A stretch of 64,000 nucleotides of DNA from Paraconiothyrium sp. Pb-2020 (lineage: Eukaryota > Ascomycota > Dothideomycetes > Pleosporales > Didymosphaeriaceae): the NCBI GenBank assembly GCA_022419385.1, contig JAJUBI010000006.1:1426001-1490000 (forward strand). The letters run 5' to 3'. Positions within the stretch are counted from its first letter, which is position 1. Each line of letters starts with the position of its first letter. The translations under genes were made by a program, and so were the position numbers. This document shows, one piece after another, positions 23,309 to 34,626 of the stretch. The notes under the pieces were generated by a model, which saw only the letters and a program-made list of their open reading frames with translations, did not search any database and was not told the DNA's origin.

Positions 23309-26300
23309 ATGCCTGCGACCTGGTTCTTCGTTTTCGTCTTCGTCTCATCCGTATGTCACGCAGTACTCGGAGAATTAAACAAATACTTCAACGATCCACC
23401 GGTCAGATACCGTCCCAAGTTTAGATACTGGTAACCCGCTCTCCAGTTCACTGGAAATCTTTTGACTAAACGTCCAGGCTCCCTGATGCCAGCGTCTTAT
23501 CGGATGCTGTGGCCAACGATATTCGCGCGGTGAAAGCAGCTGGAGCTGGAGGCCTTGAAATCCTGCCATTCTACCTGTACGGCCAAGGAGAAGAGAGCTA
23601 TAGGCGAAATGGCGCCGAAGTCCTTCCTCGCCTTCCCGACTGGTCTAGGTATGGTTTTGGAACTGACGCTTTTGTGGATGTCTTCAGAAACTCGCTTGAA
23701 GCTGCTCAAGATGCTGGTATTATACTGGACTATGCGCTCGGCCCTAACCAGGGGCAAGGGATACCGTCCGAGCCTGCTACGGTTGGTCTCGCCGTCGAGC
23801 TCCTGATGGGCCAAGCAACCATTACTCCACAGGCAACTTTCAATGCGCATGTTCCTCAACCCCTACAACCGTCTGAAACAATCCTGAGTGGACTGACATT
23901 CATGCATCCATTGGAGCAGTTTGGTAACCCAGACTTAATTGCCGTGATCGCTTATCAAACCCAAAACGATACCAGTGATGGAACAGTGTATCTCGTGCAA
24001 AACTCCTTTGTTGACCTCAGCTCGCTCGTCACAGGCAACAAGACATTACTGTGGACTCCACCAGACAATAGCAAGGCTTGGAGAATCTTCTCTTTCTGGG
24101 AAGCCTATACCAATCAGAGGTCGTGCGATGGCGGACCCAACGCGACAACTGTGCTAGGAAATGGCTCATGGACCGTTGATCATTTCAGTAAACGCGGAGC
24201 TTCTCGCACAACTGAGTTTTGGGAGCAGTACATCCTTTCTGATCAAAGAGTGGCTGAACTGCTTCATGATGTGGGTAACTACGGTATGTGAACCAATACC
24301 ATGAGAACGAACCTACTATGAAAGCTAACTTTCATTAGCATGGGAAGATAGCATGGAGATCCTGGCTGCCCTATATTGGACACCAGGCCTCTTAAATCGC
24401 TTCAAGAATAGCAGTGGCTATGACTTGCTTCCATATATGCCTTTGCTCTTCAATCCTTCCAATACTTGGAATGGCGCATTGCCGGTCTACAACGAGACCT
24501 TCGCGTTTGGCAAGTCGAGCAACGGCGAAGCAAGTCGCTATCAGCTCGAGTATCGCAAAGCACTTAATCAAGGCTACCAAGAATACCTTGAGCATTTTCA
24601 GCAATGGACACACGCCATTGGCAATGAGTACTCCACTCAGCCAGCATACAATCTGCCATTGGATGCCGTAAGTCTTCGCATTGTCGAGCCTACAGGGTGG
24701 CTCACTGTGACTAGCTTAGTGACATTCCCCTCGTTGACGCGCCAGAGGGCGAATCCCTTGGATTTGAGCAATTGACGGATGTTTATCGCCAATTTGCTGG
24801 CCCTGCTCATCTTTCCAATAAAACAATCATCTCTACAGAGCTTGGTGCAGTGAACACACCGCCGTACTGGCTCACTGTACCTAATCTCCTTCAGCAGATC
24901 AAGCGTTCATTTGCCGGCGGATTCACCATGAATGTTATCCACGGCTTCCCAACTCTTGCTCCCTACGCCAATACTACCTGGCCAGGATACACCCCCTTTC
25001 TGTACGAGTTTACAGACATGTGGAATCCGATACAACCAGCTTGGCAACACCTGAGAGACTCACTAGACTTTGTGGGCAGGAATCAGTGGGTGTTACAGCA
25101 GGGGCAGCCCAAATTGGACGTCGTCTTGTATGCATACGCCACGCCATGGTCGATCATCAGCAGATACAATTCAGATAATCTGCGGTATTGGGGTAAATTA
25201 TTGTGGAACATTAGATTCTCGATACCTTCACTAACTTGGATAGGGTATACATACGACTATCTGGGACCCTATAACCTTGTTTCCGCCGATGCTTTCGTTA
25301 AAGACAATAAGCTTGGAACACCCGAGTATAAAGCGGTAATCTTCAACAACCAAACAGTCATTACTACAGAAGCTGTTGAAGCCTTGACGAAGTTTACGGC
25401 TGAAGGGCTCAAGATCATTTTTGTTGGCCACCCTCCGAACCAATCGTACCCCATCAATGCGGCAAGCCAAGAAGCCTTGAATGTGGCGATGGCACGTCTT
25501 GTGTCGGGTCCTAATATATACCGCGCAGAGACTATTGATCAGCTACCCTCATTACTCAAGGAAGCTGGCGTTACACCGCGGGTGGGGCTGCGTTGTACCA
25601 GAGGTACCTCTAGCGCAGTCTATACGGTATACCGCTCAGCCGACGATGTCGACTACGTATACTTCTTCAACGACCAAGACGAATCATCACGCTGTGGTGC
25701 GAACATCGAAGCAGCAGGTGTCGTACCGTATGTATATGACCCATATACCGGCAGCCAATCACCGCTTTTACAGTATACAACATCGGAGTCGTCCATCTCG
25801 ATGAACCCAGCACTAGAAGCAAACGAATCTCTCATTATCGCGCTGCATCGCGACTATTTGCAGCCAGCATGTACGATAGCCCAATGGAGCCCCTATGTCC
25901 GGTCTGTGAAAGCCTCAGGAGGAAACTTGCACGCCGTAGTCACACACAGTCCCTACCTCTTGATGACCAGCACAGGGAAGGCAACACGCTTCAACGCGTC
26001 GCTTCCCCACTCCACCAATCTTACTTCTTGGAAGCTTACTATCGAAGATTGGCATTCTGTACCCGATCGTTTTGCCATCAAGAACGAAATCACCAATCAT
26101 ACCTTTGCGAATGTTTCGCTCATCCCATGGAGTCAAACCGATGCCTCCTTGCAGAATGTTTCCGGTATCGGTCATTACATAGCGACATTCGAACTTCCTT
26201 CTGACGTCGATGTGTCCTCGCTGGTCGGCTATCTCAAACTACCGATAATACAGCACACTGCACGCTTGTTCCTGAACGGGAAATGGCTTGGACCGATAGA

Positions 26301-26538
26301 TCCTGTCAATCCCACGGTACCATTGAAAGGTCTCCAAAAGGGCAAAGTGTATGAATTGAGGATCGACGTTTCGACTACGTTGTTCAACCGAGTAAAAGCC
26401 GAGGCAGATCTGGTCTGGATGGTGGGACAGGTGGCGAGCCATAAGACCGCAAAGTACGGCAGTACGCCGCATGAGAAGTATGGGCTGAAAGGGAGCGTGT
26501 CTATTGACTGGGGTTATGGTGTCGATGTAGAATGTTAG
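23309..26538 (+). CDS. Secreted GH106-type glycoside hydrolase (alpha-L-rhamnosidase-like)
   Basis: Four exons (23309-23430, 23478-24283, 24339-24667, 24715-26538) give 1,026 aa; the introns are 47, 55 and 47 nt. An N-terminal signal peptide is visible (MPATWFFVFVFVSSVCHAVLG). Residues near 58-73 read AVKAAGAGGLEILPFYLYG, the opening of the (beta/alpha)8 domain in GH106 proteins. A C-terminal jelly-roll-like sugar-binding part follows (ARLFLNGKWLGPIDPVNPTV). Many NXS/T sites fit secretion. GH106 enzymes remove alpha-L-rhamnose from plant cell wall pectin or glycosides. The family name rests on recognised motifs, not on a search. The exon-4 acceptor CTAG before LSDIPLVDAP keeps the frame open. 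Confidence 0.78.
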
Positions 26539-26704
26539 AGAGCTTCGAGTAAATAGCTCAGAAGCCAAAGCTAGCGGCGAGTGGAGCAGAAAGTGTTATC
26601 AATTTTGCATCTGCTTTGGTATTGGCCGTCGCGAAGGTCCACATACTTCCAATAGTCACTACATCACGACATGAAAATGTCAGCAACAGTACGCGGGCCC
26701 TTTC

Positions 26705-27046
26705 TCAATTCCAAGACCTCAGCTCCGCCTGTTCATCCGCAGCCCTCCAACCCCGATTCTCCGCGCTCATTTGTTCGAGTGCACTTGGCTTCTTTTTCGC
26801 TGCACTGCTCGCACCTGTACCATTGCCGCTACGCTTTTGCTGACCAGCCAAACGCTGCTGAGCTGCAGCAGCACGACGCTCACGTGCCTGAGCTTCGGTC
26901 AGTATGAATTTGCAGGCAAAAGGATGAACAGTACCTGCCTCTGCTTGGATTCTTGCGTGCTCCTCAGGGTCAATTTCTGGCTCTTGTTTCGCAGTCGAGG
27001 GACGTTCGAGAGCATGGCCGGCTGATTGAGACTGTGATTGGCCCAT
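26705..27046 (-). CDS. Small MGQSQSQ protein, possibly N-myristoylated, function unknown
   Basis: The ATG at 27046 opens MGQSQSQSAGHALERPS, which fits an N-myristoylation site (Gly2, Ser6). The frame is open through to WN and stop at 26705 (113 aa). Inside it, 26934-26893 has GTACTG...GAAG ends and is exactly 42 nt. Removing it joins IQAEA to AQARERRAAAAQQRL, a more natural Ala/Arg/Gln-rich helix, and gives 99 aa. Both forms stay in frame. The charged helix has a loose resemblance to VCP/p97-interacting motifs, but this is not enough to assign one. The gene converges with the GH106-like gene. Confidence 0.5.
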   Translation of the reverse strand: MGQSQSQSAGHALERPSTAKQEPEIDPEEHARIQAEAGTVHPFACKFILTEAQARERRAAAAQQRLAGQQKRSGNGTGASSAAKKKPSALEQMSAENRGWRAADEQAELRSWN

Positions 27047-28137
27047 TTTGGGTACTATCAAAAGCTGATGACGACAAATTAAGTGTTGATACAGGCGGTG
27101 TCGCGTCGCTCGCGGAAATTCAACAGGACCTGGCGCCGATGGTGGCGCAGCTTCGAATGTTGGGTTTGTTTCGAATAATGATCAAGTGAAATCCGATTCC
27201 GCGACAATCGGCTCTAGAATCCGTTCAACTACTGAACGTGAGGCTTTAAGGGGCCACGAGACATATATAATGTCGTGCAGGCAGCAGCCAGGAAGGGGTA
27301 CGGGGCCGAAATCCTTTTCCTAGTCCGGCTGTTCGCTAAGCTATTCTTAGACACACGCACGTGTACAGCCTTCTACCTAGGTACCTAGGCATGATCAAGT
27401 AGACCAGAACAATACATGTAAGAATCAGCGAATAATGCGATGCCTAAGAATCTGTCGTTATCAACTTTAACTGATGGCGCCCTCCGACGAAGGTTATATA
27501 GCTAGGCTTTATCAAGTGAAAGCTGCATTTTTGCAAATACTGTGGAACCCTTGACCGTTTCGACTGCATATGTTATGAACCCCTCACGTAAGCCGTAGTA
27601 TACAGCTTCCAAAGGTTTTTGGAAAAGTTGAGGCGGTTAAGTAGAAGTACCATAGGCATAGAGAAGAAGACTAGGTACCCTCTATGGCGAACGGAGGTCG
27701 TGAGCAATACTTTTTACATATGATGAGAGACGAAGTGAATTGCTATAGGATCCTCTGAACTCCCACACTAAAAACCATTGTTTGTGGGGTGGTGGAGCTC
27801 ATATGAAACCCGCGCGTAGTCGATGAATGTTGGTCTCCCCTTAGCCTATTGATGGCATGCTGTGTCAGATCGATTTTTGTAGCATTGCGTGTTGCTGCAC
27901 AGCGTGCACACTACACGAACATTTTGTAGTACGATCAGCATCAAATGGAGCGGTCTTCTACTTGTCAGATTGATCCAGAAACCCAAACCCCGCCACTGTC
28001 AGACGCGTCACCCAAGGGGGCTTAGCGGCCACGGAGGTCCAGCTCTTCGTCCAGCTTGCAGTGTGTGCCCTTACAAAAGGTCCTTGGCTAACACTGCCCC
28101 GGGACGTCCGTCACTCATTTCTATACTTTGGTCTTCG
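27047..28137. other. Intergenic region
   Basis: No gene recognised. A 14-base perfect palindrome cctaggtacctagg lies at 27376-27389. The plus-strand open frame at 27889-28260 is the upstream extension of the next gene's first exon, not a separate gene. Confidence 0.5.
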
Positions 28138-29833
28138 ATGTTGGTTGTGACGAAAGCGTCTGGGTGCGACAGGTCGAAAAAAACTAGGTCCAGCACTCCA
28201 CGATCGCGCACAGGCTGCCTGACCTGCCGGTACGTTCGAGATCACGTGGTTCGATCATGACTGCACGACCGTCTAACATATCGACAGCAAGAGACGCATC
28301 AAGTGCGATGAGAGAAGACCAGCATGTATCAAGTGCGTACAGGCTGGATGGAAGTGCGATGGCGTCGCTGCATCGAAACCAAGTCACACCTCCGCTGCTG
28401 TGACTTCTAATTCCTCCACTCCAACACTTGCGATAACCCGATATTCGATCCCATTCCAGGTCCCCGGGTCACAGAAAGATCGCCAACTGTTGCACTACTT
28501 CTGCGTGCAGGGTTCGCAAGAGCTAGCTGGATTCATGAACTTGGATTTCTGGACTCATACCGTATTTGAACAGAGCCACCAGGAGGCTACCGTACGGCAA
28601 GCGCTGGTCTCGCTCAGCTCATTGCATCTCAACTATACGACTGAGTCTCTGTCACACAACAGCATGGCGCGAGATGACACGCTTGCACAGTATGGGAAAG
28701 CGCTTCGCATGCTGCAAAGGCGAATGAAAACGCCAGATGCCGAGGCCATTAGGACAGCTCTTGTCTGCTCGGTACTATTTTACTGCTTCGAAGCAACGCT
28801 CGGCAACAACGAGGCTGCCACACATCACCTTCAAGGTGGATTGAATATGTTATCGTCCTGCCATAGTAATGGTACCGAGCAAACCGAAGTTCTTCACGGG
28901 ATATCGCTGGAGTTTGAGCGGCTGGACTTACAAGCTACACTTTTCTACGATCAGCCTGTGCCCCATCTCCTACATCCGCGGGATGACGATCACAACGATG
29001 GGTACACCATGCGGCCTTTCCAACGCCTCAGCGACGCTCATCGGGCTCTGGTCAAAGCCATCAGTCGCGGGTGGCGCTTGATGTGCGACAACGTGGACTA
29101 TAAGCATACCTTGGCTGAAGATCTGCCGGATTCGATTCTGCACAGAAAATGCAATCTTCGAGAAAACCTTGTGCAGTGGCGGACCGCCTTCTCAGACTTT
29201 AAGCGGCGTCTCAGCACAGCCGATCAACGAGGGTACGCTCAGCAGATCCTTGTGGTCCACTGGCATATAGCTCTGATGCTTCTTGATGCCGTATTCCCTG
29301 CCGACCTCGATGTTTGGGGCGCCTCACCCAATCCGCGCGCAGCAGAGATGTTAGACTTGATAGAGGATATCCTCGACCACGACCACGGCAACAGCAAAGC
29401 GTCAAGCCCAGCGTCTTCGACTTCATCGTCTCCGCAGCGCATCGTGACCTCGGAAATGGGGGTCATCGCGCCGCTCTTCGCAGTGGCACTCAAATGCGCT
29501 GATCAGGAAGTAAGCGAGCGGGCGTTTGAGCTGCTTCGTTTAACGCAGAGGAGAGAAGGGTTGTGGGAAGCTTCGCACATGGCATCTTTAGTATCGAAGC
29601 TGAGAGAAGCGAGGGAGCTACGCTATGCACCACAAGGCGAAGCTGCACTTGCGGAGGCGAGGAAGCAATCGCTGGAGATGCTGTTCGAGCGTGAACTCAG
29701 CAGCGAGGGAGGGCTGCTGAGTGTAAACATGAGGTCTACGTATTTTGAGAAGGCGGTCGAGGCGCTGTACGGGTCCTTTGGGCATGCGGGAGCAGGACAC
29801 GACAAGGATGATGAATCGCGAGGCGCGTCATAA
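28138..29833 (+). CDS. Zn2Cys6 transcription factor (C6 fungal type)
   Basis: Two exons (28138-28229 and 28288-29833) with a 58-nt intron, GTACGT...CTAAC...ACAG, give 545 aa. The intron splits the zinc cluster after TGCLTC; joined, it reads GCLTCRKRRIKCDERRPACI and then KCVQAGWKC, the full C-X2-C-X6-C-X6-C-X2-C-X6-C set (Cys27, 30, 37, 44, 47, 54). The remaining 480 residues are a fungal-specific regulatory domain (LLHYFCVQGSQELAGFMNLD; VSLSSLHLNY; CSVLFYCFEATLGN). The acceptor was chosen because only ACAG|C gives six residues between Cys30 and Cys37. Targets are unknown. Its stop lies only 4 nt before an in-frame ATG of the next reading frame. Confidence 0.87.
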
Positions 29834-29957
29834 CCTGATGGCGGTTTACATGTTTGACATGTCGTTCAATGGGTGGGCCGAAGCGAGCCCTCGTCAGCCG
29901 CACACCGCGTCGTCAACAACAGCCACGCCAGCACCTGCCAACAACACAAGGTCCACT

Positions 29958-30539
29958 ATGGCAGCATTCGACGCCCGCCAGAGACGCGCTGTCGCCGCAC
30001 CGCCATCGCCTTCTTATGTAGAAGCCACGTCCTCGGCGATTGCAGATGAGCCGACACATTCGCTTGCACCCCTCCCTCTGCTGACATCACGCTGGCGCCG
30101 AGTGCGCGACAACGCTCACCTCGCTCAACGCGCCGCCATGCGTTTCCTCGAAGCCTCCGCTCTAGCATTCGCCATGTTCATCGTTCCGGCCAGCATCCAG
30201 CACTTGGTCCGCGGTATAGACACGTTGTATGAGGTGGCCGGGCGCCGCTCGCGCACAAGCTTTGACGAGGTGGACTGGTGGAGAGTGGTCGTAGGAGGCG
30301 GTGTGCTGGCGGTGTGGCATGTGGTGCTGATAGCGCTGAGCTTCAGAGCACTTGCGGACCCGGGTCAAGGAAGCAAGAGAGGCGATACCTGGGGTCGCAT
30401 ACTGGGGCGTGTGCTGGTGCCTGTGTATCTGTTTGTCGCGCTTGTCACCTTCTTTTACACGCTCGCAACGCGCCTCACTGCACCCCGCGTCGTCCGGACT
30501 GCCCACGCATTCTCCGAGTCATCAGTGCCACACAGATGA
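29958..30539 (+). CDS. Hypothetical membrane protein with three predicted TM helices
   Basis: 193 aa from the ATG at 29958 (MAAFDARQRRAVAAPPSPSY). Earlier in-frame ATGs occur at 29838 and 29859, but the first would start 4 nt after the preceding stop, leaving no room for a promoter. Hydrophobic stretches ALAFAMFIVPASIQHLV, VVVGGGVLAVWHVVLIAL and VLVPVYLFVALVTFFYTLA are likely transmembrane helices. The N-terminus is Pro/Ala/Ser-rich. No family recognised. The frame's GC-rich composition makes a chance open frame possible. Confidence 0.45.
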   Translation: MAAFDARQRRAVAAPPSPSYVEATSSAIADEPTHSLAPLPLLTSRWRRVRDNAHLAQRAAMRFLEASALAFAMFIVPASIQHLVRGIDTLYEVAGRRSRTSFDEVDWWRVVVGGGVLAVWHVVLIALSFRALADPGQGSKRGDTWGRILGRVLVPVYLFVALVTFFYTLATRLTAPRVVRTAHAFSESSVPHR

Positions 30540-32836
30540 ACCGCGCTCGCTCGGAACTCGACCGTTCAAACAGAACCACCAACACGTTCGCTCTCGGGCA
30601 GGCTCACATACCATCGTAATAGTCGGCATACACCTTCCCAGTCGCACCCAATTACCCTCGGACCGACTCCTATCTCAGAGCGGGTCCGCCCCGAGACCTT
30701 CGACGCAGTCCCATACCCACGATGTAGCCGTCTTCACGCGTGCATGACCGGGGGCTTGTCACACCACAAGTGCGCGACTATGCATCATGCGATGATTGCT
30801 GTATGTACATATGGTCTGGATTAGACATCCGTCCCATGTCTAGATGAAAGAGTAGCTTGCTTTGGAGAGAACGATGGACTGGTGTAGTCCACTGGCTTGC
30901 TGCCTGCCGTTTGCAGGGGAACAAAAGGCCAACAGCCTCCGATGCGAGCAAGCAGCTGTAGTCAACAACCAGGGGCTGCTTGTGCGGACCTGGCGCATGC
31001 TTTGTCTTATGCAACAACGCCTGGTCTGCAAGTCTCAAGGTAGAAGGCAGACAAAATGGGTTTCTGCTCGAATTCTTGATCCGCTGTTGGGAGAATTGCG
31101 TTGAAACTATCTATATCATAATACCATTTGCCAAAGGTACAAAACAAAGTGCTGATACCCATGCAAGGCCTAATTTCTCCGAAGCCCACAACCATTTTGA
31201 TTGTTCATCGACGATTTTCCGTCTCCGTGTTTGCATGATGATTGTAACCCACTCTGTCAAATTTTGACAGCAACGGGCATATTACGGCTATTCCCCAGAT
31301 GTTTTGTGTCCATGTTCGGCTTGTCACACCGCAATGGACTTCCCCAAACCGCAAAACCATCCCCTTCCTCTGCCAAGGTTATCCCCAATCGTCGACTACG
31401 CACTTCATCTACAAGATAAGATAAGGTCCGGGATGACGCGATGACAGATGCAGTCCGCCGTTTGATACATGGCCTGATCCATCAATGATCGCGATACTGC
31501 CGAAACTGTGGGTAGCTTCAGGCACGTCCGGGGAAACCTAGTGCAGCCGCGGAAAAAGAAGAAGATAGAGAAAGCGGCGCGGCGGTCTGTGGGGAAGCGT
31601 GGCCGTGGCTTCCCGGACACATGGAGGGTTGCATGCCTAAGCTTGGAGATTGTGCACCTTTCCGGCAAAACACGTCTTATTCTTGACCCGTAGCACTCTC
31701 AGTGAGAAACGCGCAAAACTTGTGCGTTACAATTGACCGGTGTTCAGCCTCCTTTAGCTTCAACGAGTTCGCCGAGTCCATCTGTGAGTGCGAATCGTAA
31801 ACCGCCGATAGCATCTGAGGGTCCTCAGGCGACCCAAGACATGGCCCATGCCGGTTGGGGCATGTCAGCATTGCAGCGCGGCGCAATTCCTGCGGCGCCA
31901 TTCTTGCCTTTCGTGCTACATATTGCCACCGCAGGCGTCTCCGTCAGCACATTCGATTCCACTTGATCCGTAAACATGCGCGTTAATGTAGTCCTCGCGC
32001 GGTGAGCGACATCCAAGCTTTGGGGCGTCTACTAATCCGTGATGGCGTTTCGTAAGCGCACGGGTACCGCGCGCGAGCTAGATGTACGCTACGTCAGCCC
32101 AGAGTTGTGCTTGTCGTGCTCGGCTCTGGGCGTTCAGCCAGAAAATTCAATTCGCACGTTGCGGATCCCGTACACAATGAACATCGATAAAAATCGATCC
32201 CCAGTGAGTGTAGGAAAAGTACGGACACGCCCAAGATCTTGGTCGAGAGCCCATCGGAGAGCGCCTGTGTAGGGTACGCGACATGTGGAGGTGGCTGCTT
32301 GGCAGGAGGCAAAAGCAACGGCAGGGTTGCATCGTGGCGTGAAAGTCTAGGTGACCAATCTCCTCCCGTCCTTGGTTGATCGTCTTGCCGAATTTCCGAG
32401 GCCTTAAACTTGTGCTGCGAACTAACGGAGAGACTGAACGGTTGAAAACAATATCGAGAAAGGTGTTTACCACCGTCGAGAACACATTTGTTGCTTCTGG
32501 AAAGACTAGAATTACCACAGCGTATGTGTTTGTCGCATTGGAATAACTTGGTCGATTGATCGCAGGAATTTGATTTGTCGCATTGGAAACGTGTTGCTTG
32601 GACGTACGTGGTGGTCGCAATGGCAATCGCTGCAATTTGGTTAGACATGTCATATTTCTTTTCCTCATGATATCCACTGAGCTGCTGCGCTGCAATTGAG
32701 TCGACGTGAATAATTGGGTATATTGTCATGTTCCAAATTTCCAGTAAAATGCCGGGTTTGTTGGCCGTCATTCACATCTCTTATCGTAACGAGTACCAAT
32801 CGCACGAATCCCAACCGCCAGAAGAGTACCTAGTAA
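30540..32836. other. Long intergenic region (2.3 kb) without a supported gene
   Basis: Open frames on both strands (for example 30352-30747 and, on the minus strand, 32771-32094) lack domains and natural composition. A 15-base word tttgtcgcattggaa occurs twice near 32530 and 32575. An ncRNA cannot be excluded. Confidence 0.45.
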
Positions 32837-34626
32837 TTAAACATTGCGGACGTCGTCCTTAATGCCACGGCGGAGGCCGATTAGCTGTATCATCTCAGTC
32901 CAGAAGCCTGTGGGAGGAGAGATGAACGAGGCCTCGTAGGCATCGATCAGAGGAGCATCCCAGACCAAGTCGACCTGCTTGGAAGGAATGATCTTGGTCT
33001 TCTTGAAGAACTTCCAGAACACGTAAAGGCAGGGGGCGACTCCGACCATGGTATAAGTGGTGAAAAAGGTGTCGTAGGTGAAATTGCCCGGTAGGAAGAC
33101 GCGGTAGCCAGTAACGAAGACGACAACTATCTCGAAGGCCAGAGCGAAGTATGTTTGGTAAGGCTGGAACCAGCCGCAGTAAGGGAGAGTCTTGCGATCG
33201 ATACCCTGCGCGACTGTGGCCCTGTAGAATGCAATATAGGTGATCAACATGATGATGAAGTCGATGAGACCGCTGGCCGTGAGCAAACCAACAAGCCAGG
33301 TCAAGACCTCGTTACTAGCGCTGGAGACTGCTAGGAAGGACAGGAGCGGAAAACACATAGTAATCGCGAAACACCAGATCGGTACACCCTTCTTAGTACA
33401 CTTGCGAAGGAACTTCGGGGCTTGGCCTTGCACAGCTAGCGAGTATAAGCTTCGGCTCGCGGCATATGTGTAGGTGTTGCCCGCAGAGAAGATACTGGTG
33501 ACAAGGAGGGCGTTTGTGAGATCCGGAAGAGCTGAAATACCAAGGTTCTTCATGGCGATGACATAGGGCGAAGCTGCAGCAGTACCGGCGCCAGCTCCAG
33601 AGCCATTGTTGACTTCATCCAGCTGCTTGTCGTTGTAAGGAACGACGATTCCGGTGCAGAGGGCTCCGAGAATGAAGAAGATGCCGTATCGCCAGTAGAC
33701 AGTCTTGTAAGCATTCTTGATGTAGGTTCGCGGCCGTTTGGCTTCTCCGGCAACCATTGAGATGTACTCGGGACCGACAATGCAGAAGGAAGCAGCCCAC
33801 AGAGCAGCCAAGAAGCCTTCGAATCGTCCCTTGGCGCCCGGGGCGAGATATTCGTGCATTGCTCCCGGATCGCGCCAATAGCGGAAACCGTAGGCATCAT
33901 TTTTGGGGTTACCTCCAACCATTGTGATGAAGGTGAAGCAGTAAAGCATGATGATCAAGATGACTTTGCCGCCGGACAACCAGAATTCGGCTTCACCATA
34001 GGCTTGGACAGCGAGAACATTGCAGGCTCTGTACAGGAGTTAGCCTCCCCGTTACGTTTGCAGCTTCACATCGGAAGCTCAGGATTGCGAGAGGAGGATG
34101 CAAGAATGATGTCTTACCCGTAAAGAACAATCACAGCGATAGCCACACCCCAGATGGGGATGTCGTCTCGCCAGAAACCGAGCACAGTATGCAGGGCTGT
34201 AATCTCGAAGGGGATAAGCAGGGCTTCGTAGAGGAAGAAGTTCCAACCAGCTGTAAAGCCCAAGGCTTCATCAACCCAATGTCCCGCGAGTCGAACAAAA
34301 CCACCGCTCACAGGCATGTATATGGACATCTCGGCGATACAGTTATTGACCATGGCCATGACGAGTGAGTAGAAGGTGTACGCCATGAAAAGCGAGCCAG
34401 GGCCCGCTTTGTTGAGGGCACCACCGATACTGACGAAGAGGGCAGTGCCGATGGAGCCTCCAATGGCAATCAATTGGATTTGACGATTGCCAAGGTGACG
34501 TTGCAGCTCGTCGGAGTTGTCGCGAGTCTCACCATGTTGCACGTCGTAGGCTTTCTCACCCGGGTCCTTGTCTTTGGACGCGCCGTTGACATAGGCGTCG
34601 TATTTCCTGGACTCGTCGATGTCCAT
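32837..34626 (-). CDS. Amino acid permease, APC superfamily (yeast AAP type)
   Basis: Two exons (34626-34118 and 34028-32837) with an 89-nt intron, GTAAGA...ACAG, encode 566 aa. The splice joins VIVLYG to ACNVLAVQAYGEAEFW. About twelve membrane helices are visible. The helix-1 signature IAIGGSIGTALFVSIGGALN and the helix-6 region GFLAALWAASFCIVGPEYIS are typical of fungal proton/amino acid symporters such as Dip5, Gap1 and Put4. It would act in the plasma membrane. The start MDIDESRKYDAYVNG at 34626 is preferred over the ATG at 34746, since the extra 40 residues look non-coding. Substrate specificity cannot be read from sequence. Confidence 0.92.

Noticed and set aside
27376..27389. Palindrome cctaggtacctagg and similar TACCTAGGTA words near 34725 and 47362
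   Set aside because: Short restriction-site-like palindromes without further structure; too little to call a functional element.
32094..32771. 225-codon minus-strand open frame downstream of the permease
   Set aside because: No domain; composition and repeated FQCDK words come from a small direct repeat; no start context or splice structure supports it.
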